A stretch of 64,000 bases of DNA from Methanoplanus sp. FWC-SCC4. Its GTDB lineage: Archaea > Halobacteriota > Methanomicrobia > Methanomicrobiales > Methanomicrobiaceae. Where the stretch lies: the NCBI RefSeq assembly GCF_032878975.1, contig NZ_CP043875.1, positions 1,480,370-1,544,369 on the forward strand, in the 5' to 3' direction. The notes under the pieces were generated by a model. The model had not been told where the DNA came from. It worked only from the letters and a program-made list of their open reading frames with translations, and ran no database searches. Below, one piece after another: positions 1 to 7,424 of this stretch (position 1 is the first letter of the stretch; every line of letters starts with the position of its first letter). The translations under genes were made by a program, and so were the position numbers.

Positions 1-133
1 ACTTTAAAAGATCAACCCATATATTTTTAAGGCAATATATCGACAATAAAGCTTTAAACAGGTCTAATAACCGAATATTTTAGAGAAATATTACAATGAT
101 TTAAATAGTATTATCTACACTAATATTTTTAAT

Positions 134-385
134 ATGAAGAATACTTTCTCCCGTAGTCTCTCAAAGAAACAGGTTATGAGTACAGATGGAATGGTCATCG
201 GTACAATTCGCAATATAATGGTTGATATGGATTCAGGTCAGGTTGAGAGTCTTGTGGTAAGACCGGAAACAGGATTTGATACAGCCGGCTACACCATTGA
301 CGGCGACAGACTTTTCATTCCGTTTGAGGCTGTAAGAGATATCAGGGATTATATTGTGGTTGACAGGTACCTGTCAAAACAATGA
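134..385 (+). CDS. PRC-barrel domain protein
   Basis: A small 83-residue protein consisting of essentially one PRC-barrel domain. The signature is the central stretch around residues 18-45 (DGMVIGTIRNIMVDMDSG followed by a beta-strand LVVRP) and the C-terminal strands ending FIPFEAVRDIRDYIVVD. PRC-barrel proteins in archaea are cytosolic all-beta modules linked to RNA metabolism or to cell division (the CdpB-type proteins in haloarchaea); which role applies here cannot be read from sequence. There is no clear Shine-Dalgarno site before ATG 134, and an AT-rich TATA-like stretch lies near 105-114, so the mRNA may be leaderless. Its 3' end overlaps the convergent phosphatase gene by 12 bases. 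Confidence 0.85.
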   Translation: MKNTFSRSLSKKQVMSTDGMVIGTIRNIMVDMDSGQVESLVVRPETGFDTAGYTIDGDRLFIPFEAVRDIRDYIVVDRYLSKQ

Positions 386-1087
386 CGGGAAGAATTTACG
401 GACACATTCAGCAAACCCGTCTCCATATTTTTTTGTACTGACATAATCTGCGGCATCCTGTGCTTCTTTTTGGCCGCCCATCACAGCAACACCGGTACCT
501 GCGGCTTTTATTAGTTCAATGTCATTTGAAGAGTCTCCAAAGGATATGAATTCCTCCGCTTTTATTCCCATATCTTTTGAAAGATTCAAAAATGTGCTTC
601 CTTTTGTTACACCTTCTGACTGGATGTGTACTGCAAATCCGGAATCAAGAATTTTTACAGGCATTCCCTTTACAACATCACGGACTTCATCAGGTTCGAC
701 ATTCCTTGCAAAGGCAACATCGGCAAAACGGTATTCAGGACTGTAAAGCTCAAGCTCAATTCCTTTATCGCAGTAATAATCCTCCAGCAGTTCAAAAGCC
801 TTCCAGCACATGGCATGATCGCCGCATACCTTCTGCTCCCCTGTAAAACCTACCCTGTAAACACCTCCGTTTTCAGCGATTATTGTCCCGTCTGTTCCAA
901 TCATCTTTGAAAGCATTGTGATTGAACACACAGTGTTCCCGCTTGCCAGAACAACAGGAATTCCACTGTCAACAAGGGTCCGGATAACAGAAATTGCATC
1001 AAGATTGATTCTACGTCTTTTATCGGTAATAGTTCCGTCAATATCGCAAATCAGGGCCTTTGGAAAAAAGTTGGAGGTATTTGTCAT
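374..1087 (-). CDS. phosphoglycolate phosphatase, archaeal HAD type
   Basis: HAD-superfamily phosphatase of 237 residues, near the usual ~225 of archaeal phosphoglycolate phosphatases. It would hydrolyse 2-phosphoglycolate to glycolate in the cytosol. Motif I is DIDGTITD (residues 15-22, two catalytic Asp), motif II is the ASGN around residue 49, motif III Lys lies in SEGVTKGST, and motif IV is GDSSNDIEL near residue 192. The cap is the Cof/SPP-type C2 insertion. It starts 18 bases downstream of the radA stop on the same strand, so it may be co-transcribed with radA; no clear ribosome site precedes the ATG. Related sucrose-phosphate or phosphomannomutase-like HAD enzymes share the fold, so substrate is inferred. 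Confidence 0.85.
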   Translation of the reverse strand: MTNTSNFFPKALICDIDGTITDKRRRINLDAISVIRTLVDSGIPVVLASGNTVCSITMLSKMIGTDGTIIAENGGVYRVGFTGEQKVCGDHAMCWKAFELLEDYYCDKGIELELYSPEYRFADVAFARNVEPDEVRDVVKGMPVKILDSGFAVHIQSEGVTKGSTFLNLSKDMGIKAEEFISFGDSSNDIELIKAAGTGVAVMGGQKEAQDAADYVSTKKYGDGFAECVRKFFPSLF

Positions 1088-1105
1088 CTATATTTATATG
1101 TGATT

Positions 1106-2080
1106 TCAGATGGATTTAAGACCTGCCATTTCTACAACAAATGCCGCCTCTCCTTCAGGCTGGTCAGGACTATCGACAAGTTTTGCAACCCTCTTTCCGC
1201 CTTTGCTCTTCCTGAGATAGACACGGAATTTTGAAGCATGCCCGACAATGTTTCCTCCGGTAGGTTTGGTCGGATCTCCAAAGAAGACTGCCGGATTGGA
1301 CTGTACCTGGTTTGTAACAATTACTACGGCATTTGACTCTTTTGCAAGTTTTGCAAGATCATACATGTATTTATTCAGCTTCTGCTGACGTGCAGACAGA
1401 GTGCCACGTCCCGCATATTCCGCACGGAAATGTGCCATGAGTGAATCAACCACAATAAGCCGGAGAGGCTTGTCAGTCTCCCTCAACTCTGATGCAAGCT
1501 CACGGATACTGTCGACCAGAAGCATCTGATGATCGGATGTAAATGCTTCTGCGACATGAATGTGGCTTAGGAACTCCTCTGCATCAGGGATTTCCCCATC
1601 AACTTCGAGACCCTCAACCATCTGCCTGACTCTTTCCGGCCTGAAAGTATTCTCGGTATCGATATATATGACCGAGCCGTTGAGTCCGCCAAGCTCTTCG
1701 GGCAGCTGTGCATTCACAGACATCTGGTGGGAGATCTGACTTTTACCTGATCCAAACTCACCATAAAATTCTATGATGGACATGGTCTCAAGTCCTCCCC
1801 CCATAAGTTCATCGAGTTCAGGTACAAGAGTGCTTAACTTCCGGACATTTTTCCTCTCCTCAAACACCTGCATGCCTGTACGAAATCCCCCGATATCAGC
1901 CATTTTTCGGGCTTCCTTGATCATCTTTTTTGCAGTCGCCTCACCTATTTCGGCGGCCTCTGCAAGATCGGCAGATGATGCGGTTGCAATACCTTCTATT
2001 GTTGAATAACCCGCATCACGAAGTTTATCAGCGGTTGTTGGCCCTACTCCCGGCAAATCTTCTATTTCATGTTCTGACAT
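1106..2080 (-). CDS. radA: DNA repair and recombination protein RadA
   Basis: Archaeal RecA/Rad51 homologue that forms ATP-dependent filaments on single-stranded DNA and carries out strand exchange. The 324 residues match the family length and there is no intein. An N-terminal helix-hairpin-helix domain ([16 protein letters not shown], residues 10-25) precedes the ATPase core with Walker [10 protein letters not shown] (107-115) and Walker B LIVVDS (208-213); the DNA-binding L2 region follows TNQVQSNP. A strong GAGGTGA ribosome site sits 8 bases before the ATG, and a TATA box lies about 55 bases upstream. The OB-fold RPA-like gene lies just upstream on the same strand, which fits a shared recombination and repair role. 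Confidence 0.97.
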   Translation of the reverse strand: MSEHEIEDLPGVGPTTADKLRDAGYSTIEGIATASSADLAEAAEIGEATAKKMIKEARKMADIGGFRTGMQVFEERKNVRKLSTLVPELDELMGGGLETMSIIEFYGEFGSGKSQISHQMSVNAQLPEELGGLNGSVIYIDTENTFRPERVRQMVEGLEVDGEIPDAEEFLSHIHVAEAFTSDHQMLLVDSIRELASELRETDKPLRLIVVDSLMAHFRAEYAGRGTLSARQQKLNKYMYDLAKLAKESNAVVIVTNQVQSNPAVFFGDPTKPTGGNIVGHASKFRVYLRKSKGGKRVAKLVDSPDQPEGEAAFVVEMAGLKSI

Positions 2081-2128
2081 TATTTTTTCACCTCAAAAGA
2101 ACATTCTTACAATTCAGTTTGGATTCGT

Positions 2129-2140
2129 AGTATATATTCC
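2129..2140 (-). promoter_or_regulatory. radA TATA box
   Basis: On the minus strand this reads GGAATATATACT, an archaeal TATA box. It would place the radA transcription start near 2110, giving a leader of about 30 bases that contains the GAGGTGA ribosome site. Position and composition are seen; promoter activity is inferred. Confidence 0.5.
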
Positions 2141-2271
2141 AATACCGTGCGGTGCGAAAGTAATATTTCCGGTTCACCAGCATTAATAAATTCATAGATT
2201 TAAATCAGGACAATATATGATTGAAAAATAATTTGCAGACCAGGATACATAGACAAAAATACCGGGTATTT

Positions 2272-3582
2272 TTAATCAGCATATATGTCCTTCAGATTTG
2301 ATACCCTCTCTTCAAGATCTGATCTTAAAACGACAACCGGTTCAACACTGTCTGCGTAAATTCTGCTGCCCCTGATTATTCCGTCAGCCTTTACAAAAAA
2401 TCCTTCAGGGAGACTAAAACTGCCCATAATAAGAAAACTGCCCCTCCCGGACTCAAGATAATATCCGTCACAAAGCCTGTTTATAAAACCTGTAAGTGAA
2501 ACAGATTCCCCATCCTTTGAAGAACCGGTTGCATAAATCAGGGAGTCATAACCTGAATGAATCTCAAATACATCTCCGGATTCATCATCGCCTCTGAAAG
2601 CATTACGCTTAACCACCCTGCCGGAATAAATCTCTGCGATATCTCCTTTGAACAGAGGACGAAGGGCATTATTTCCCCACAAAACAAAAGGACAACTGCA
2701 GGTGCCATCACTCATCAGTCCCTTTCGTCTCCAGGAGATATTCCCGTTTTTTGTAACAAAACTCTCAGGTTTGTCACATAATTCAATCTTCGTTCTGATG
2801 TTGCAAAAATCCAGATTGCAGGCATCATGAAGGGATATAAATGAGGATTCCACAACATCCCCTGACACCATCACAGATGTCTGAAGGGAGGATGAATATT
2901 CTTTGAGGCCGCATTTTGCCTTTTCCAAAAGACCGGAGACCTCAACAGTCATACCCGCAGAATATCCCTCAAAAAGTTTGGGATTCCAGCAATTTAAGAC
3001 AACACCGCCCATCCTGCTGACGCCTGATATCCTGCACCAAAACCCTTTCTCCCCGTCTTTTCTCCGGTATTCGGAAACTTCACCTATGTCAAGAATTTTT
3101 AGTATGACAGTCTGTTGGGAGAGGGTTTTCATTCCGTTTTCCCGGAGAGAAAGTTTGAGATCGGATTTCTGCATATCAACTGCAAATATCTGACTCCTGC
3201 TTTTTACCCTCCCGGCAATCTCAATCACATCACCAACTGAAATCTCATTGACGCATAATGCTTTTTCATCCCAGAAAACCAAAACAGCCTCTCCCGTATC
3301 ATCACCTACAAGAATGCGGGATACAAGACCGGGAGTATCATCAGACCTCTTAAATTCACGAGGCCCTGCGATGTCAATTACCTGTCCGAAAAATGAGTTA
3401 AGAGTCGGTTTTGAATTTAATTTTGATATTTTGGGATGGAGGCGGCCCGCCTCTGAAACGATTTCAAGAGATGCCCTGTTTTCAGATTCCTCGTCATCGC
3501 TCCCGCCGGTCAGATCATATACCGCCGCCTCAAATTCATCCCACGTAAAGAGATCATCCACGAGCGCGTAATAAGCTCTCAA
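2272..3582 (-). CDS. RPA-like single-stranded DNA-binding protein with repeated OB folds
   Basis: A 436-residue protein with three OB-fold-like modules, at about residues 60-130 (RILVGDDTGEAVLVFWDEKA is diagnostic), 155-230 and 255-330, resembling the RPA41/RPA-family proteins of Methanomicrobiales and other euryarchaea that coat single-stranded DNA in replication and repair. The conserved N-terminal segment (ALVDDLFTWDEFEAAVYD) also occurs in archaeal RPA. No C-terminal zinc finger is visible. The start is a TTG (3582) preceded by AAAGGAG 11 bases upstream; a GTG at 3561 is an alternative. It lies 24 bases after lysA, so it seems to be the last gene of a dapL-lysA-RPA operon, with radA next downstream. 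Confidence 0.85.
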   Translation of the reverse strand: MRAYYALVDDLFTWDEFEAAVYDLTGGSDDEESENRASLEIVSEAGRLHPKISKLNSKPTLNSFFGQVIDIAGPREFKRSDDTPGLVSRILVGDDTGEAVLVFWDEKALCVNEISVGDVIEIAGRVKSRSQIFAVDMQKSDLKLSLRENGMKTLSQQTVILKILDIGEVSEYRRKDGEKGFWCRISGVSRMGGVVLNCWNPKLFEGYSAGMTVEVSGLLEKAKCGLKEYSSSLQTSVMVSGDVVESSFISLHDACNLDFCNIRTKIELCDKPESFVTKNGNISWRRKGLMSDGTCSCPFVLWGNNALRPLFKGDIAEIYSGRVVKRNAFRGDDESGDVFEIHSGYDSLIYATGSSKDGESVSLTGFINRLCDGYYLESGRGSFLIMGSFSLPEGFFVKADGIIRGSRIYADSVEPVVVLRSDLEERVSNLKDIYAD

Positions 3583-3606
3583 TGCCTGACTTACTCCTTT
3601 TAATCC

Positions 3607-4902
3607 TTATTTTTCATGCCAGGGAAGTTTTTTCATTGTATTTACAATGTCAATTACAGTCTCGGCCCTGCGCATAACTGCTGACCTGTCTCCTGCAACC
3701 ATAACCTCAGGACAGCGGGGACGGCAGTTATACTGAGATGACATTGAATATCCGTATGCACCTGTGTCAAGAATGGCAAGAATGTCCCCGTCCTCAATCA
3801 TTGGCAGTTTCCTGTCGGCCGCAATAATGTCACCGGTTTCACAGATAGGCCCTGTTACAGTGTAATCAGTTTCTGCTTCCTTATCCGCCTTGTTTGCAAC
3901 GATTATCTCATGATATGAATCGTACATTGCGGGACGGAGGAGAAGGTTGAATCCGGCATCAACATTTACAAACTTCTTATGAGCGGTTTTGACAGAATTT
4001 ACATTTGTAAGAAGAACGGTTGTGTCTCCGACAAGATTTCTTCCGGGCTCAACCCAGAGCTGCGGTTTTATGCCGAGTTTCTGTATGCCTTGTAAAAATA
4101 CAGGCAGAACAGCATCTGCATATTCCTCAGGAGTCGGTGCAACCTCGGTCTCATGCCTGTAGGGAATGCCAAGACCTCCTCCGATGTCTATGAATGAAAG
4201 CCTGACACCCAGTGCCGTAATATCCCCTGCAACCTTTACCATGACCTCTGCAGCCTTTGCAAACGGTGCTACGTCAAGAATCTGTGAGCCGATATGGCAG
4301 TGCATTCCAACAGGAACAACATTCTCACATTCCATAGCCGCACGGTATGCATCTGTTATCTGGTCTGCAGGTATTCCGAATTTGCTTGTTGCAAGACCTG
4401 TTGCAATCTTCGGGTGTGTCGGGACATCTATTGCAGGATTAATCCTGAATGATACCTCAACAATTTTCCCTGCATCCCCTGCAATTTTGTTAAGCTGACG
4501 AAGTTCATCAAAAGAATCAAGAGATACTTTCACTCCCTTTTCAACGGCAAGCTTTAGATCCTCTTTTGTCTTTGAACTGCCGTTGAACAGAAGTTTTTCA
4601 GGTTCCATCCCGGCAAGAAGTGCAAGGTGAAGTTCTCCTGATGAAAATACATCTGCACCTGCTCCCAGTTCGGCAAAAACTTTCATGACTGCAAGATTGC
4701 CGTTTGCTTTGGCGGCATAAAGGAGCTGTACATCTTCATAGTGCTTCTTTAATGCGCTGTCATATCTCTGAAAGTTCTCTCTTAAACGGTCTTCATCAGT
4801 AACATATACAGGTGTACCATACTCCTGCGCCAGGACAGTGCAGTCATGTCTGCCGATATACAGATGTCCGTCTTTTACGGTAAGATGACCTGGAAGTTTC
4901 AT
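3607..4902 (-). CDS. lysA: diaminopimelate decarboxylase
   Basis: PLP-dependent fold-III decarboxylase that converts meso-diaminopimelate to lysine, the last step of lysine biosynthesis. The 431 residues match the family. The PLP-binding lysine is K65 in YAAKANGN; the glycine-rich phosphate loop is DIGGGLGIPY, the HCHIGSQI segment lies near residue 199, and the substrate-binding ETGDIIAADR and the C-terminal YGYSMSSQYN (active-site Tyr) are present. The ATG overlaps the stop codon of dapL by one base (TGATG), so the two are translationally coupled and encode consecutive parts of the diaminopimelate aminotransferase route. Confidence 0.96.
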   Translation of the reverse strand: MKLPGHLTVKDGHLYIGRHDCTVLAQEYGTPVYVTDEDRLRENFQRYDSALKKHYEDVQLLYAAKANGNLAVMKVFAELGAGADVFSSGELHLALLAGMEPEKLLFNGSSKTKEDLKLAVEKGVKVSLDSFDELRQLNKIAGDAGKIVEVSFRINPAIDVPTHPKIATGLATSKFGIPADQITDAYRAAMECENVVPVGMHCHIGSQILDVAPFAKAAEVMVKVAGDITALGVRLSFIDIGGGLGIPYRHETEVAPTPEEYADAVLPVFLQGIQKLGIKPQLWVEPGRNLVGDTTVLLTNVNSVKTAHKKFVNVDAGFNLLLRPAMYDSYHEIIVANKADKEAETDYTVTGPICETGDIIAADRKLPMIEDGDILAILDTGAYGYSMSSQYNCRPRCPEVMVAGDRSAVMRRAETVIDIVNTMKKLPWHEK

Positions 4903-6050
4903 CAGTACTCAAGCCCCCTCATACGCTCAAGAGCTTCCTCTATCCTCTCAACGCTGCGTGTTATTGCGAACCTGACATATCCTTCGCCATTGCTGCCAAA
5001 TCCTACTCCGGGAGTTACAACAATACCTGCTTCATTGAGCATCTTCTGAGCAAAGCTCATACAGTCATCAACCTTCATCCAAACGTAGAATGTTGCCTTT
5101 GGTGAATTTACCTCAAATCCGAGATCACGAAGGCCGGCTACAAGTACATCGCGCCTTTCCTGGTAAACCCTGCATGCATCCGATACGCATTCCTGTGATG
5201 ATGTAAGTGCGGTTATTCCGGCTCTCTGGATTGCATCAAAAGCTCCTGAGTCCACATTGGTTTTAACACGCCCGAGACCGGCTATGAACTTCTCTCCTCC
5301 GACTGCCATTCCAAGACGCCAGCCTGTCATATTGTATGTCTTTGAAAGGGAATGCATCTCCATACCAACCTCTTTTGCTCCGTCAGCCTCAAGGAAGGAA
5401 GGCGCTTTGTATCCGTCATAAGTTATCTCGGAGTAAGCATTGTCGTGTACAACAACAATTTCATTCTCCTTTGCAAACTCAACAACCTCTTCAAAAAATG
5501 ACAGGGGTGCAACTGCTGCCGTAGGATTGTTTGGATAACCAAAAAACATCAGTTTTGCCTTTTTCAAGACATCTGCAGGGATCTCGTCAAGTGCAGGCAG
5601 AAAGTCATTATCTTCGGTTAATGGAAGCTGATGGAGTTTACCTTCTGAAAACAGGGTTGATGTCTTATATACCGGATATCCGGGATCTGTTGCCAATACA
5701 TAATCACCCGGATTTACAAAAGCCTCAGGTACATGGGCAATACCCTCTTTTGATCCTATTAATGCAAGAACTTCTGTTTTTGGATTAAGATCCACATTGA
5801 ACCTTTTTTTGTACCACTCAGAAACAGCCTCGCGGTATTCAATCATTCCTGTGTAATCAGGATAATGATGTGTAGAAGGATCGCGGGCTGCATCACAGAG
5901 TGAATCCACAATATGCTTTGGAGTAGGGAGATCCGGATCTCCTACACCAAAGTCGATTACATCCACGCCTTCAGCCCTCTTTTGAGCCTTCAGGGCATCT
6001 ATCTGCGCAAACAAATATGGTGGAAGATTATCAAGACGTTTTGCATACAT
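4902..6050 (-). CDS. dapL: LL-diaminopimelate aminotransferase
   Basis: Class I/II PLP aminotransferase of 382 residues that makes LL-diaminopimelate directly from tetrahydrodipicolinate and glutamate. The PLP lysine lies in SLSKTYNMTGWRLG; other family marks are the N-terminal IDFGVGDPDLPTP, GYPNNPTAA and the C-terminal FVWMKV/VRFAIT segments. Its one-base overlap with lysA, whose product uses the epimerised form of its product, supports the DapL assignment over aspartate or alanine aminotransferases. It is the first gene of the operon; its promoter should lie in 6051-6160, where the minus strand has an AT-rich TATA-like stretch (near 6130-6145). Confidence 0.93.
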   Translation of the reverse strand: MYAKRLDNLPPYLFAQIDALKAQKRAEGVDVIDFGVGDPDLPTPKHIVDSLCDAARDPSTHHYPDYTGMIEYREAVSEWYKKRFNVDLNPKTEVLALIGSKEGIAHVPEAFVNPGDYVLATDPGYPVYKTSTLFSEGKLHQLPLTEDNDFLPALDEIPADVLKKAKLMFFGYPNNPTAAVAPLSFFEEVVEFAKENEIVVVHDNAYSEITYDGYKAPSFLEADGAKEVGMEMHSLSKTYNMTGWRLGMAVGGEKFIAGLGRVKTNVDSGAFDAIQRAGITALTSSQECVSDACRVYQERRDVLVAGLRDLGFEVNSPKATFYVWMKVDDCMSFAQKMLNEAGIVVTPGVGFGSNGEGYVRFAITRSVERIEEALERMRGLEY

Positions 6051-6100
6051 TTACCTTAATTTAGGAATTGATCTCTAATAATATCGCTCTTTGAATGCCT

Positions 6101-6112
6101 GCATGATCATGC
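6101..6112. repeat. 12-base palindrome in the dapL upstream region
   Basis: GCATGATCATGC is perfectly self-complementary and lies about 50 bases upstream of the dapL start, near where its promoter is expected. It could be an operator, but a 12-base palindrome may also occur by chance. Confidence 0.3.
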
Positions 6113-6299
6113 GGCAAAATGGTATCGAATATATTTTATAATTTCAGCCATCTATAACCATCCTAAAGAGTCAGGAAAATATCCGTGATCTTTTTATCCG
6201 GATTTTTTTACGAAAAAAACAAAATTACATCCAACTGATGAAAATCATATAATATTAAGTATTCATACGATAATTTCAGATAAAAAATTAGGAGTGTTA

Positions 6300-6596
6300 A
6301 TGAACCGTTGCATAAACAAACTCAGACCGGACATCATTGAAGAGGAAATAGCTCCTGAAGAAGCGGTTTCCTATATCAAAAAGAAGTCCCCGGAGGTTTA
6401 CAAGATGCCCGAAGGGTTTACCATCAAAGGCGTCACAATTCTCGGAGACCCTCCGCTTTTTGTCGGGTTGAAACCAAAGAAAAAGGAAATTGTTTTTTAT
6501 TTCAAGAAACCCTGCTTTGGGACATATCTGATGAAAATTGAAGGCAGTGAGGATGATTTTTCCAAAATAAGAAGCGAAGGAAAACTCATTGAATAA
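6300..6596 (+). CDS. small hypothetical protein
   Basis: A 98-residue protein that I do not recognise. The likely start is ATG 6300, because an AGGAG site at 6290-6294 sits 5 bases before it; a GTG at 6294 would add two residues but overlaps that site. The protein is mixed charged, with no membrane segment. It has an acidic N-terminal third (IIEEEIAPEEAVSYIKKK), a central beta-rich stretch (GFTIKGVTILGDPPLFVGLKP) and a KKKEIVFYFKKPCFGTYLMKIEG block containing one of two cysteines. The fdhD-like gene follows 78 bases later on the same strand, which may mean joint expression, but nothing links their functions. Confidence 0.75.
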   Translation: MNRCINKLRPDIIEEEIAPEEAVSYIKKKSPEVYKMPEGFTIKGVTILGDPPLFVGLKPKKKEIVFYFKKPCFGTYLMKIEGSEDDFSKIRSEGKLIE

Positions 6597-6674
6597 ATAA
6601 AATATTTATATTCTGCATTAACACTGCACAATCTTTTTTCGTATTGAATCACAATCTAAATTCAGGTTGGTTTT

Positions 6675-7406
6675 ATGGTATTAAAGGAAGTTCAGGCAAT
6701 TCAGGTAAATGAAGATTCTGCAAATATAATTTCAGATTATGTCGTCAATGAAGACACAATTTCGATATACATAAACAATGATCACATAACAACACAGGTT
6801 GCAACACTTATGGACCTCAGGGAACTTGGCGCAGGCTTTGCCATTTCCGAAGGCTTATGTGAGCATGTCGACAGGGTAGACTCCGAAGGGGAAAAAATCT
6901 ATGTATATGCCGATATATCAGGAGAAATAAAGCCCAAATACTGCTCATCGGGAGGAACGAGCATGTCACTTGAGACAAAGTGCGTAACCGCTGACATCAC
7001 CATAGATCAGGAGGACATTTTCAGGGCAACAAAGGAGATAATATCTGACACCTGGAAAAAAACCGGCGGCGTCCACTGTTCAGTTCTCTTCAAAGACAAG
7101 GAAATCATATCAAAAATGTCTGATATAGGGCGGCACAATACAGTCGACAAGGTAATAGGATTTGCAGAGTTGAACAATATCGACAGATCAAAGTGCTATC
7201 TTGGCTGCACCGGAAGACAGCCCTCAGGTATGGTTTCCAAATGTGCAAATGCAAACATACCCGTAATAATTTCCAAGTCCGCATCCACAACTGAAGGTAT
7301 AATGACCGCACAAAAAACAGGGCTGACTCTTGTCTGTTTTGCAAGGGACAGGAGATTTACAATTTATGCAAATCCGGAGAGAATAAGGGGAATAAAACTC
7401 CCCTGA
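6675..7406 (+). CDS. fdhD: FdhD-like sulfurtransferase (formate dehydrogenase accessory protein)
   Basis: Member of the FdhD/NarQ family, which passes sulfur from a cysteine desulfurase to the molybdenum or tungsten bis-MGD cofactor of formate dehydrogenase. The 243 residues match. Conserved blocks are KTGGVHCSVLF (129-139), DIGRHNTVDKVIGF (150-163), CTGRQPSGMVSKCANANIP (178-196) and SKSASTTEGIMTAQKTGLTL. The canonical CxxC loop is altered: the equivalent region reads YCSSGGTSM, leaving only C90. No formate dehydrogenase genes are in the window. A long T-rich run follows the stop codon and would serve as an archaeal U-tract terminator before the convergent U32 gene. Confidence 0.88.
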   Translation: MVLKEVQAIQVNEDSANIISDYVVNEDTISIYINNDHITTQVATLMDLRELGAGFAISEGLCEHVDRVDSEGEKIYVYADISGEIKPKYCSSGGTSMSLETKCVTADITIDQEDIFRATKEIISDTWKKTGGVHCSVLFKDKEIISKMSDIGRHNTVDKVIGFAELNNIDRSKCYLGCTGRQPSGMVSKCANANIPVIISKSASTTEGIMTAQKTGLTLVCFARDRRFTIYANPERIRGIKLP

Positions 7407-7424
7407 GATTTCTTTTTTATTTTT

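Noticed and set aside
2081-2271. Origin of replication near radA and the RPA-like gene
   Set aside because: No Orc1/Cdc6 gene and no repeated origin-recognition-box-like sequence could be seen.
6085-6260. tRNA or riboswitch in the gap before the small gene at 6300
   Set aside because: Looked for cloverleaf arms and a GTTC-type T loop and found none; only AT-rich DNA and a short palindrome.
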